A DNA stretch of 36,824 nucleotides from the NCBI GenBank assembly GCA_021202015.1, contig JAJQDV010000039.1:1-36824 (forward strand). The letters run 5' to 3'. Positions within the stretch are counted from its first letter, which is position 1. Each line of letters starts with the position of its first letter. The position numbers and the translations under genes are program-made. Shown here piece by piece: positions 1 to 10,306 of the stretch. Under the pieces are notes generated by a model. The model searched no databases. It had not been told where the DNA came from and saw nothing but the letters and a program-made list of their open reading frames with translations. Source of the stretch: Clostridiales bacterium. GTDB lineage: Bacteria > Bacillota > Clostridia > Lachnospirales > Lachnospiraceae.

Positions 1-305
1 TGTCGTCAATAGACAGACAGATGGGCATGCTTGCATGACCAGATGGCTGGATATTAGACGACCTGACCGGTATGAGCAAGTAGGGCGATCAGCTCGGATT
101 GCGAACGACCCAGGTCGCCCTCTCTTGCCGCTGTGCGGCAATTCACCTTGTACCGGCGGCGATTGCGGGATAAGTGAGATAGGAAATCTCTGATTTCCGT
201 AATCGAACTTATGCAGAGCTGCACGAAGTGCGGAGCAATCGACTTTCATAGATGTTGGCGCGCTGCAACAGCAGCGCATGGAGGTTTGCGGGGCGAAGCA
301 GGAGG
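1..305. other. Non-coding region rich in nested palindromes
   Basis: No convincing gene lies here. The stretch is dense in perfect or near-perfect inverted repeats: GTCGTC 2-7 with GACGAC 57-62; CATGC/GCATG around 26-37; CCGGTA 67-72 with TACCGG 151-156; GCAAG 76-80 plus AGGGCGA 82-88 with TCGCCCT 115-121 plus CTTGC 124-128; TTGCCGC 125-131 with GCGGCAA 135-141; CGATTGC 160-166 with GCAATCG 235-241, which encloses ATAAGT/ACTTAT, GGAAATC/GATTTCC and GCAC/GTGC hairpins. This resembles either a structured RNA or a dispersed palindromic element. A 21-base piece (168-188) recurs with one mismatch at 17521-17541. Strand and function are unknown. Confidence 0.5.
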
Positions 306-1358
306 TCAGATGTATTTGGCGTAGGCCGAAAACGCCGACGGGATCGGATAGTGCTCCCGCATTTCTTCGACCTCAATGAACAGCAGTTCCGCTTCCTCCC
401 GGGTCAGGGAATCGACCTGCACCATGTAGCCGGTCATATGCCATTCCACATGGGAGAAGATGTGTCCGGCGTCCTCGAGTCTCCGGATGTGAAGCGGGTG
501 GAGACGCATTTCCTGTACGGCCCGGATCGCCTCGTCCTGTGTCAGATGGCCTTTCCGGTTGGGGAATTCGTATAAACCTGCGAGCAGCCCCCTGTCCGGA
601 CGTTTGTGCAGGACGACCCGGTCGCCGTCGCGGATGATCAGGATGGTGAGGTTCTCATGTTTTCGCGCTTTCGCCTTTCCCTTTACGGGGAGAAGCGTCT
701 GTATATCATGCTTTCGCGCCTCACAGAGATTTCTCCAGGGACACTCTCCGCACAGCGGTTCTCCGTTCGGCAGGCAGACCGTTGCGCCCAGTTCCATGAG
801 GGCCTGGTTAAAAGTTCCGGACCGGCCGTCCGGTATGACCGCGGCCAGGCGGCGTTCCACATCGGTTTTGACCGGTTGTTTCGCGATATCGGAGTCGTCC
901 GCACAGACGCGCATGATCACGCGGAGTACGTTCCCGTCCACCGCGGGCACGGGGATGCCGAAGGCAATAGAGGCGATGGCGCCGGCCGTATAGGAGCCGA
1001 TCCCCTTCAGCGCCCGAAGCCTGTCATAATCGGCCGGGAGCTGTCCGCCGCAATCGGCCAGGACGGTTTTTGCCGCCTCCTGCATATTCCGGACGCGGTT
1101 GTAGTACCCCAGTCCTTCCCAGAGCTTTAAGAGACGGTCTTCACTGCACTCCGCCAGATCGCGGATTGCGGGAAGCTCGCGCATAAAGCGTTCAAAGTAG
1201 GGTTTTACGGTCTCCACGCGGGTCTGCTGCAGCATGATCTCGGATACCCAGACCCGGTAGGGTGTAATATCCTCCCGCCAGGGAAGTGCCCGGGCGTTGG
1301 TTTCATACCATTGTAGCAGCGGTTCCGGCAGGAGCCGGAAATCAAAGTGATCCATCAT
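306..1358 (-). CDS. mutY: A/G-specific adenine DNA glycosylase MutY
   Basis: MutY removes adenine mispaired with 8-oxoguanine or guanine in base excision repair. The 350-residue product has the normal family length. Seen in order: the catalytic Glu40 in WVSEIMLQQTR, the helix-hairpin-helix LKGIGSYTAG (117-126), the catalytic Asp141 in VDGNVLRV, and an iron-sulfur loop with Cys195, Cys203, Cys206 and Cys212 (C-x7-C-x2-C-x5-C). A C-terminal NUDIX-like domain, expected to recognise 8-oxoG, starts near residue 230. Two ATGs lie in tandem at the start; GGAG is well placed upstream. It stands alone, divergent from the crotonase gene, with its own promoter. Identification is firm from motifs. Confidence 0.95.
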   Translation of the reverse strand: MMDHFDFRLLPEPLLQWYETNARALPWREDITPYRVWVSEIMLQQTRVETVKPYFERFMRELPAIRDLAECSEDRLLKLWEGLGYYNRVRNMQEAAKTVLADCGGQLPADYDRLRALKGIGSYTAGAIASIAFGIPVPAVDGNVLRVIMRVCADDSDIAKQPVKTDVERRLAAVIPDGRSGTFNQALMELGATVCLPNGEPLCGECPWRNLCEARKHDIQTLLPVKGKAKARKHENLTILIIRDGDRVVLHKRPDRGLLAGLYEFPNRKGHLTQDEAIRAVQEMRLHPLHIRRLEDAGHIFSHVEWHMTGYMVQVDSLTREEAELLFIEVEEMREHYPIPSAFSAYAKYI

Positions 1359-1396
1359 GAGTTTTTCTCCGTTTACGCAAAAGTTTCTGTGGCGTC

Positions 1397-1426
1397 AGTA
1401 TAGCACAGGGACGGCGTTTAAGTCAA
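1397..1426 (-). promoter_or_regulatory. Sigma-A-type promoter for mutY
   Basis: On the minus strand TTGACT (1421-1426) and TATACT (1397-1402) are separated by 18 bp, about 40 bp before the mutY start. Good consensus match; not tested experimentally here. Confidence 0.6.
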
Positions 1427-1484
1427 AAGCGGAAAAAGAAAGACCTTTTTTATATTTTCCGTTTATTTTTTAACAATTCTGTTG

Positions 1485-1490
1485 TATAAT
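1485..1490 (+). promoter_or_regulatory. Possible -10 element for the crotonase gene
   Basis: A perfect TATAAT sits about 50 bp before the crotonase start. At 17 bp spacing the -35 position reads TTTATT, which is poor, so the promoter assignment rests mainly on the -10. Confidence 0.35.
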
Positions 1491-1541
1491 GAACGTGTTT
1501 TACAGCAACGAACACAGATATTTCAGATCAGGAGGTTCAAT

Positions 1542-2321
1542 ATGAATAATTTATTACTGGATGTGGAGGGACCCGTTGCCGTCCTTACGATCAACCGGCC
1601 GAAGGCGCTGAACGCGCTGAACAGCGAGACACTGACGGAGCTGAATCAGGTTCTGGGCGACATTGAGGCGAACGATGAGATCCGTGTAGTGATTCTGACC
1701 GGAGCCGGGGAGAAGGCTTTCGTCGCGGGGGCGGATATCTCCGAGATGGTGAATTTCAGCGGGGCGGAGGGACGCGCGTTTGGTATGCGCGCTTCAGATC
1801 CGTTCTTTAAGCTGCAGAATATGCGCCAGGTGACGATCGCCGCGGTGAACGGTTTTGCGCTGGGCGGCGGCTGTGAGATCAGCATGGCATGTGATATCCG
1901 CATCGCGTCCGACAATGCGCTGTTCGGGCAGCCGGAGACAGGGCTCGGCATCATCCCGGGGTTCGGCGGTACGCAGAGGCTGGCCCGTCTCGTCGGCATG
2001 GGCCGCGCGAAGGAGATGATCTTTGCCTGCACGAATATCGACGCGCAGGAGGCGTATCGCATCGGCCTGGTGAATAAGGTCGTTCCGCAGGAGGAGCTGA
2101 TGGCGACGGCGAAGAAGCTGGCCGGGAAGATCGCCCGCAATGCCGGCTACGCGGTATCCCTGGCGAAGGCTGCGATCAACAACGGCTATGATATGGATAT
2201 CAGAAACGCCGTGGAGTACGAGGCGAACCTGTTCGGCCTGACCTGCTCTACGCACGATAAGACGGAGGGCATGACCGCCTTCCTGGAGAAGCGCAAGGAG
2301 AAGAATTTCACGGACTTCTGA
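1542..2321 (+). CDS. crt: Enoyl-CoA hydratase / crotonase (Crt-like)
   Basis: Member of the crotonase superfamily, closest in appearance to clostridial 3-hydroxybutyryl-CoA dehydratase, which hydrates or dehydrates short enoyl-CoA in the butyrate pathway. The 259-residue protein shows the CoA-binding AFVAGADI (59-66), the oxyanion-hole region FALGGGCE with Glu112, and PETGLGIIPG with Glu132, the two catalytic glutamates. The start is the ATG preceded by AGGAGG at 1530-1535; an upstream in-frame start at 1482 lacks a ribosome site. No other butyrate genes (thl, hbd, bcd, etf) flank it, so the physiological substrate is inferred from similarity rather than context. Confidence 0.88.
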   Translation: MNNLLLDVEGPVAVLTINRPKALNALNSETLTELNQVLGDIEANDEIRVVILTGAGEKAFVAGADISEMVNFSGAEGRAFGMRASDPFFKLQNMRQVTIAAVNGFALGGGCEISMACDIRIASDNALFGQPETGLGIIPGFGGTQRLARLVGMGRAKEMIFACTNIDAQEAYRIGLVNKVVPQEELMATAKKLAGKIARNAGYAVSLAKAAINNGYDMDIRNAVEYEANLFGLTCSTHDKTEGMTAFLEKRKEKNFTDF

Positions 2322-2560
2322 TTTTGTATTATTTGCAGGAAACGACATTAAGTCATTTATGTTTTGTTCATGGAGAATGGCTTCAGGGATGAGAGTTGTT
2401 CTTATCTTTGAGGCCTTTTTCTGAGAACATTTATTTGTGCAGCTTCAGATGCGCGGTTTTATTTAGAAATAGAAATAATGTGTTTTCAGGTTTCCCGGCA
2501 TCTGATTCTAAGAAAGAAATTTCCGGGAGTCTGTTTTCCGAAGGGAGGATTTATCATATT

Positions 2561-3370
2561 ATGGGAAATAAAATCATAGGATTTATCGGAGGGGGCAATA
2601 TGGCGTCCGCCATTATCGGAGGACTGATCTCTTCCGGGGCCGCGGATTGCGATCATATCATGGCGTCAGATAAAAGCGAGGCATCCGTACAGAGGCTGAA
2701 GGATACCTTTGGGATCCGCGCATTCACGGAGAACCCGGAGGTCAGCTCACGGGCGGATATCCTGTTTCTGGCGATCAAACCGAATATATTTGACGCCGTG
2801 CTGCCGGAGATCCGGGATACGCTGAAAGAGAACGCGGTCGTCGTATCCATCGCGGCGGGACAGACGATCGACAAGATCACAAAGGGTTTCGGCAGGCCGG
2901 TCCGGCTGATCCGAACGATGCCGAATACACCGGCTCTGGTCGGGGCTTCCATGAGCGCTCTGTGTCGGAATGAGCTTGTGTCGGATGAAGAACTGGCCGA
3001 GGTGCAGGCTCTGTTCAACACATTCGGGGAATCTGAGGTGATTTCGGAAAAGCTGATGGATGTTGTGGTGGGCGTGAGCGGTTCTTCCCCCGCCTATGTC
3101 TATCTGTTTATCGAGGCGATGGCGGATGCGGCGGTTGCGGACGGGATGCCTCGGGCGCAGGCCTATAAATTCGCGGCGCAGTCCGTACTCGGTTCCGCGA
3201 AAATGGTGCTCGATACCGGGAAACACCCCGGAGAACTGAAGGATATGGTGTGTTCACCGGGCGGGACGACCATCGAGGCGGTCGCCGTTCTGGAAAAGGC
3301 GGGACTGCGCAGCGCGGTGATCGAGGGACAGCGTGCCTGCGTGAGGAAATCCATTGAGATGAGCCGGTAA
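2561..3370 (+). CDS. proC: Pyrroline-5-carboxylate reductase
   Basis: ProC catalyses the last step of proline synthesis, reducing pyrroline-5-carboxylate with NAD(P)H in the cytoplasm. The product has 269 residues, a usual length. Seen: the N-terminal dinucleotide motif IGFIGGGNMASAIIGG, the middle segment GVSGSSPAYVYLFIEAM, and the signature region DMVCSPGGTTIEAV near the C-terminus that forms the active site. The ATG at 2561 is preceded by GGGAGG; the open frame extends upstream to 2396 but that part does not look like ProC and has no ribosome site. The gene is separated from crt by about 240 bp in which no feature was recognised. Confidence 0.95.
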   Translation: MGNKIIGFIGGGNMASAIIGGLISSGAADCDHIMASDKSEASVQRLKDTFGIRAFTENPEVSSRADILFLAIKPNIFDAVLPEIRDTLKENAVVVSIAAGQTIDKITKGFGRPVRLIRTMPNTPALVGASMSALCRNELVSDEELAEVQALFNTFGESEVISEKLMDVVVGVSGSSPAYVYLFIEAMADAAVADGMPRAQAYKFAAQSVLGSAKMVLDTGKHPGELKDMVCSPGGTTIEAVAVLEKAGLRSAVIEGQRACVRKSIEMSR

Positions 3371-3522
3371 AAGAATTCACCTTTTTGTTGGAACCCAAAG
3401 AATGAGTCCTTTTTTGTTAAATAAATATCAGGATTTTACAGAAATTTAAGAAGAAATACATAAGAAATATATATTTTTATGGTATTCTTTTTTACAGTTT
3501 TAAGGTGAAGGAGGTATTTACG

Positions 3523-4029
3523 ATGGCAGAAAATTTAAAGTCCGGAGATGTGCTGGAGCTGGGCGATCGGATCATTCGGATCCGCTATTCGATGGATGCG
3601 GAACATCTGAATCGGGTTTTTACGGTGATATCCATGACGGACTATATGATTCTGGCGAAACTCGGCCGCACCATGGGATTTAACAAACCGGAGACCCGGG
3701 TGTACCTGAGCGAGATCAGCAAAGAGATGGACCGGCCGATCAATAAGGTGTCCCAGATGGTACAGAATCTGCAGGATAAGGGATATGTCTACTGGGAGCA
3801 TGATCAGGAGCAGCGGAAAGGCACGTATATCTATATTTCCGAGACCGGCCGGGAGGCCATGATCCGGCAGCAGGAGATCCTGCACCGGTATTTTGAGAAT
3901 ATCGTAAACCGTCTCGGCGAGGATAATGTCGCGAAGGTTCTCGATATGATGTTCCGGCTTGAGACCGTCATGGAGGAGGAGGCGGAGAGGCTTTCAGAGG
4001 AGACGACTGTGACGGCAGTTGATGAATAA
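3523..4029 (+). CDS. MarR-family winged-helix transcriptional regulator
   Basis: A 168-residue protein with a MarR-like core: a helical dimerisation start (VISMTDYMILAKLGR), a winged helix in which LSEISKEMDRPINKVSQMVQNLQDKGYVYW reads as helix-turn-helix plus recognition helix, the wing EQRKGTYIYISETGREAM, and a C-terminal helix ending in a Glu-rich tail. The ligand and targets cannot be told from sequence. The ATG at 3523 follows AAGGAGGT; a GTG at 3505 lies inside that ribosome site and is rejected. The last codons belong to a degenerate tandem repeat that continues past the stop. It is convergent with pncB and has no obvious operon partner. Confidence 0.8.
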   Translation: MAENLKSGDVLELGDRIIRIRYSMDAEHLNRVFTVISMTDYMILAKLGRTMGFNKPETRVYLSEISKEMDRPINKVSQMVQNLQDKGYVYWEHDQEQRKGTYIYISETGREAMIRQQEILHRYFENIVNRLGEDNVAKVLDMMFRLETVMEEEAERLSEETTVTAVDE

Positions 4030-4125
4030 GCTCTCAGAACTCTCAGAAAAGACCCTGAGGGCAGTCAATGAATAAGCTCTCAGAAGAAGAGGAGGACCCT
4101 GACGGCGGTCGGGGAATAAGCGCTG
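4006..4125. repeat. Three degenerate tandem copies of the regulator gene's 3' end
   Basis: Blocks beginning at 4006, 4052 and 4096 (periods 46 and 44) each run through a version of ACYSTGASGGCRGT, then GAATAAG and CTCTCAGA or CGCTGCAG. The first block is the end of the regulator gene including its stop; the next two are decaying copies outside the gene. Confidence 0.6.
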
Positions 4126-4130
4126 CAGGC

Positions 4131-5597
4131 TCAGGTCGGACGGCTCCTGGCCGCGCTCATTTCATTCAGGACGGTCTGCTTCATTTTATACAGCTTATCT
4201 GACAGATCTACATACACTTTCGCGGGGTTTACAAATCGCATATTTTCATCCCACAGAGTTGCCTTTTCCGCGGTGCAGTATTTTCGGATTTCCTGAACCG
4301 CGGGTGAGGTATAGACACATTTTCCGTCTTCAAAAACCGGCACAAGCAGCTTTCTCATGGTATAAGTGCCGCCGTTGATCCGTGTGCGCTTCCATGTCTC
4401 ATTCGGATCAAACAGAACCATATCACGGGATTCATCGAAGGATTCTTCCTCCAGGCAGATCAGGTCTGCCCGTATTTTTCCGGTTTTTTTATCATAGATA
4501 CGATAGATCTCCTTGTTTCCGGGGTTGGTGACCTTCTCTGAGTTCTCGGAGAGCTTGATCTTCGGGGCAAAGTGTCCGTCCGCGTTCCGGATGGCGGCCA
4601 GCTTATAAACGCCGCCGAAAGCCGGACAGTCCCTGGAGGTGATCAGGCTGGTGCCGACGCCCCAGGAGGTGATCCTGGCGCCCTGGATTTTCAGGCTCTC
4701 GATCAGGTACTCGTCCAGATCGTTGGAGGCGGAAATCACGGCGTCCGGAAAGCCGGCGTCATCCAGCATCCTTCGGGCTTTCTTTGAGAGATAGGCGAGG
4801 TCTCCGCTGTCCATGCGGATGCCGTAGCTTTTCATTTCCGTGCCGGACGCCCGCATTTCGGTAAAAACGCGGATGGCGTTCGGAAGACCGGATTTTAAGG
4901 TGTCATAGGTGTCGACGAGCAGGGTGCAGGCGTCGGGATACAGTTCCGCGTAGGTCTTAAAGGCAGTGTATTCATCCGGAAAGCTCATGATCCAGCTGTG
5001 CGCGTGCGTCCCCATGACCGGGATGTTGAACGTCTGTCCGGCGAGGACGTTCGAGGTGCCTTTGCAGCCGCCAATCACGGCCGCGCGCGCGCCGAAGACG
5101 CCGGAATCGGGTCCCTGTGCCCGCCGGAGGCCGAATTCCATCACGGTGTCGCCCTTCGCCGCGTAGCAGACCCGGGCCGCCTTGGTCGCGATCAGGCTCT
5201 GGTGATTTATGATGTTTAATATGGCCGTCTCGACCAGCTGTGCCTCCATGATGGGGGCGACGACCTTCAGCAGAGGCTCTCTGGGGAAAACGACCGTGCC
5301 TTCCGGGATGGCGTATATACTGCCGGAAAAACGGAAGGTGCTCAGGTATTTCAGAAAATCATCGTCAAACAGGTGCAGGCTCTCCAGATAACGGATGTCG
5401 TCCGCGGTGAAGTGCAGGCCGTTGATGTATTCGACGACCTGTTCGAGGCCGCAGGCGATGGCATAGCCGCCGCCGGAGGGATTTACGCGGTAGAAGGCAT
5501 CGAAGACGACGACGTCATGGTTGCCGGTTTTAAAATATCCCTGCATCATGGTGATCTCATATAAGTCTGTCAATAGTGTCAGATTCCCTGCGCTCAT
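4131..5597 (-). CDS. pncB: Nicotinate phosphoribosyltransferase
   Basis: NAPRTase converts nicotinate and PRPP, with ATP hydrolysis, to nicotinate mononucleotide, the entry step of NAD salvage. The 488-residue form is the long Gram-positive type. Seen: the N-terminal LLTDLYEITMMQGYF signature, FGLRRAQGPDSG (substrate binding), GTHAHSWIMSFPDE carrying the His expected to be phosphorylated, and the barrel segment GIRMDSGDLAYLS. The ATG chosen gives MSAGNLTLL; no ribosome site lies at normal distance. AGGAGA sits about 27 bases upstream, separated from the ATG by a GCCGG/CCGGC hairpin that could bring it closer. The gene is monocistronic, with a roughly 180-base structured leader. Confidence 0.93.
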   Translation of the reverse strand: MSAGNLTLLTDLYEITMMQGYFKTGNHDVVVFDAFYRVNPSGGGYAIACGLEQVVEYINGLHFTADDIRYLESLHLFDDDFLKYLSTFRFSGSIYAIPEGTVVFPREPLLKVVAPIMEAQLVETAILNIINHQSLIATKAARVCYAAKGDTVMEFGLRRAQGPDSGVFGARAAVIGGCKGTSNVLAGQTFNIPVMGTHAHSWIMSFPDEYTAFKTYAELYPDACTLLVDTYDTLKSGLPNAIRVFTEMRASGTEMKSYGIRMDSGDLAYLSKKARRMLDDAGFPDAVISASNDLDEYLIESLKIQGARITSWGVGTSLITSRDCPAFGGVYKLAAIRNADGHFAPKIKLSENSEKVTNPGNKEIYRIYDKKTGKIRADLICLEEESFDESRDMVLFDPNETWKRTRINGGTYTMRKLLVPVFEDGKCVYTSPAVQEIRKYCTAEKATLWDENMRFVNPAKVYVDLSDKLYKMKQTVLNEMSAARSRPT

Positions 5598-5791
5598 GTT
5601 CGTTGTGGCCGGTTTCGCCGGCTGTCTCCTGCTTTTATTTTCATATAGGAAAGTTCTCCGAACTTCCTATATAAAATAAAAAATCGCTCCGCTGTGGATG
5701 CACATGCCGCGCAAAGGAAGATGTCTGCTTACACAGACGCGCGGCAGCGCAGGAATCCCGCGAAGCGGGATTCTATTTCACGAACATTATA
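5598..5791 (-). promoter_or_regulatory. Promoter and structured 5' leader of pncB
   Basis: On the minus strand TTTACG (5809-5814) and TATAAT (5786-5791) with a 17 bp spacer predict a transcript starting near 5779. Its leader contains in order a GAATCCCGC/GCGGGATTC hairpin (about 5751-5773), TGCCGCGC pairing with GCGCGGCA around an inner GTCTG/CAGAC hairpin, a GCGGAGCG followed by a U-rich run that can alternatively pair with the upstream CGCTGCCGC, a near-perfect palindrome at 5633-5680, and a GCCGG/CCGGC hairpin before the start codon. The alternative pairings look like an attenuator, but no known riboswitch consensus was recognised. Confidence 0.5.
5633..5680. repeat. AT-rich near-perfect palindrome
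   Basis: A 48-base imperfect palindrome centred near 5656: the left arm TTTTATTTTCATATAGGAA is mirrored by the right arm TTCCTATATAAAATAAAA, with AAGTTC/GAACTT in the middle. Lies in the pncB leader. May be a hairpin or a small dispersed palindromic element. Confidence 0.65.
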
Positions 5792-5863
5792 CTCCTGATT
5801 TTAAAATGCGTAAAGCGTCTTTCGGCTAAAACAGTTTATCGCATGATATTTATTTAAAATTCG

Positions 5864-5902
5864 CACGATTTCATTGACATTGAAACACGATTTTGATATG
5901 AT
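5864..5902 (+). promoter_or_regulatory. Promoter and operator-like repeats of the toxin-antitoxin pair
   Basis: Consensus TTGACA (5874-5879) and TATGAT (5897-5902) with a 17 bp spacer. The -35 is flanked by the inverted repeat TTTCA (5869-5873) / TGAAA (5881-5885), and CACGATTT occurs twice (5864-5871, 5886-5893), 22 bp apart, about two helical turns. This fits autoregulation by the antitoxin or the complex, as known for Phd-type systems. Confidence 0.65.
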
Positions 5903-5929
5903 GATAAAAAGAAAGAGGGTGGAAATTTT

Positions 5930-6145
5930 ATGACGATTACAGCTACCGAATTTAAACTCAATCTGGGGAAATATCTCGTTCTTGCCGAGACAGAGGATAT
6001 CTTCATTTCCAGAAACGGAAAAGTAAACGTCAAGCTTGTAAATAACAATCAGGATCGGGTAGAGGCCATGAAATCTTTGTTTGGCTGCATTCCGGCGGAT
6101 ATTACTCCGGAAGAAGCCAGGGAAGAGAGGATTGATAAAATATGA
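5930..6145 (+). CDS. Phd/YefM-type antitoxin
   Basis: A 71-residue protein with the prevent-host-death fold signature at its N-terminus: ITATEFKLNLGKYLVLAE followed by DIFISRNGKVNVKLVN, which in this family forms the DNA-binding dimer. The C-terminal 25 residues (ITPEEAREERIDKI) would be the toxin-binding tail. It would neutralise the PIN protein encoded directly downstream and repress the shared promoter. A GAGGGTGG ribosome site precedes the ATG. The stop overlaps the toxin start (ATGA), giving translational coupling. Confidence is high for family and pairing. Confidence 0.85.
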   Translation: MTITATEFKLNLGKYLVLAETEDIFISRNGKVNVKLVNNNQDRVEAMKSLFGCIPADITPEEAREERIDKI

Positions 6146-6555
6146 ATATACTTGTTGATACCTGTGTTATTATTGACGCACTTCAGAAAAGAGAACCTTT
6201 TTCGGACGATGCGGAATCCATATGTCTTGCCGTGGCCAAAGGAGAAGTGAATGGTTTTGTTCCCGCGAAATCCGTGGCGGATATTTACTATATCATGCAT
6301 CGAAGTCTGCACAACGATAACCAGACGAGGATTCTGCTGAAAAGACTGTTTCTCTCCTTTGGTATTCTGGATACGACAGCTGCGGACTGCCGCAATGCCA
6401 TTACATCTCCGATCATGGATTTTGAGGATGCGATTCTTGCAGAAACAGCTTGCAGAAATGGTGTTGATTATATTGTTACCAGAAATATTCGCGATTTTTC
6501 CAGAGCAAAGGTTCCGGTCATAACGCCGCATGAGTTCCTTCAAAATAAGGGATGA
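6142..6555 (+). CDS. PIN-domain toxin ribonuclease (VapC-like)
   Basis: A 137-residue PIN protein, predicted metal-dependent endoribonuclease and toxin partner of the upstream Phd-type antitoxin. Seen: NILVDTCVIIDAL with Asp6, Asp47 in the second acidic position, DFEDAILAETA with Asp96, and VDYIVTRNIRDF with Asp118; together these form the usual acidic metal site, so the nuclease looks intact. The length matches single-domain PIN toxins. The start overlaps the antitoxin stop by four bases. RNA target is not predictable; cleavage of tRNA or rRNA is known for VapC relatives but is only inference here. Confidence 0.87.
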   Translation: MNILVDTCVIIDALQKREPFSDDAESICLAVAKGEVNGFVPAKSVADIYYIMHRSLHNDNQTRILLKRLFLSFGILDTTAADCRNAITSPIMDFEDAILAETACRNGVDYIVTRNIRDFSRAKVPVITPHEFLQNKG

Positions 6556-6578
6556 CCGGAATAATTAAAAAGAACAGG

Positions 6579-6607
6579 TTGACTTTTTGGGGGGCACCCT
6601 TTATAAT
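6579..6607 (+). promoter_or_regulatory. Strong sigma-A-type promoter for the T-box/ileS transcript
   Basis: TTGACT (6579-6584) and TATAAT (6602-6607), exactly 17 bp apart, about 25 bp after the PIN gene ends. Transcript start expected near 6614. Confidence 0.8.
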
Positions 6608-6613
6608 TTTGGT

Positions 6614-6963
6614 GTTTTAGTAAAGACAAAAGGCAATGACGAAGACAGTAAGCTGGCAGAGAATCTTCACAGCGAGCCGGGATGGTGTGAGCCGGTATCA
6701 GTATCTCCGGCTGAAGATCCCTTCCGAGCTGCAGCTTCCAAATGCCGGAGGCGGATGCTTCCGGATTCGCCGCGCAGGTGAATCGGAACCCGAAGCCGGG
6801 TGACTCCGGATTCTTCCGCGTGCGGGCAGAGTAGAGGCTGACGGGTGTTCCTCCGTTACGGGAAAGGGTATCCGGCGACGGCAAAGGAGCCGCGTACTTC
6901 GAACAGGTGGTATAGTGAAAGCGTACGCTCTCATCCTTTTCGGATGAGGGGTTTTTCTTTTTT
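6614..6963 (+). ncRNA. T-box riboswitch specific for tRNA-Ile
   Basis: The untranslated leader shows the T-box layout. Stem I begins near 6631 (AATGACGAAGACAGTAAGCTGG), carries AGCGAGCCGGGATGGTGTGAG in its distal part, and has the specifier loop CTGAAG-ATC-CCTTCCGAGCTG with ATC (6717-6719) as the isoleucine codon. The T-box sequence AGGTGGTATAGTG at 6905-6917 contains TGGT, able to pair with the ACCA end of uncharged tRNA-Ile, whose discriminator is A. A terminator follows. Uncharged tRNA-Ile should favour the antiterminator and raise ileS expression. The T-box sequence departs from the usual AGGGTGGNACCGCG in its second half. Confidence 0.9.
6927..6963 (+). terminator. Regulated intrinsic terminator of the T-box
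   Basis: Stem CTCATCC / GGATGAG with a TTTTC loop, followed by GGG and a T-rich run (TTTTTCTTTTTT). Its 5' side overlaps the region needed for the antiterminator, as expected for transcriptional T-box control. Confidence 0.88.
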
Positions 6964-7030
6964 AAAGGAAATTAAGAAATCCGCATAGCTTTCATGCGCG
7001 GTTCTATCAGAAAATAACAAGGAGGATTTT

Positions 7031-10286
<3,256 letters not shown>

Positions 10287-10306
<20 letters not shown>

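Noticed and set aside
2396-2560. N-terminal extension of ProC
   Set aside because: The open frame continues upstream but lacks similarity to ProC, and a good ribosome site precedes the ATG at 2561.
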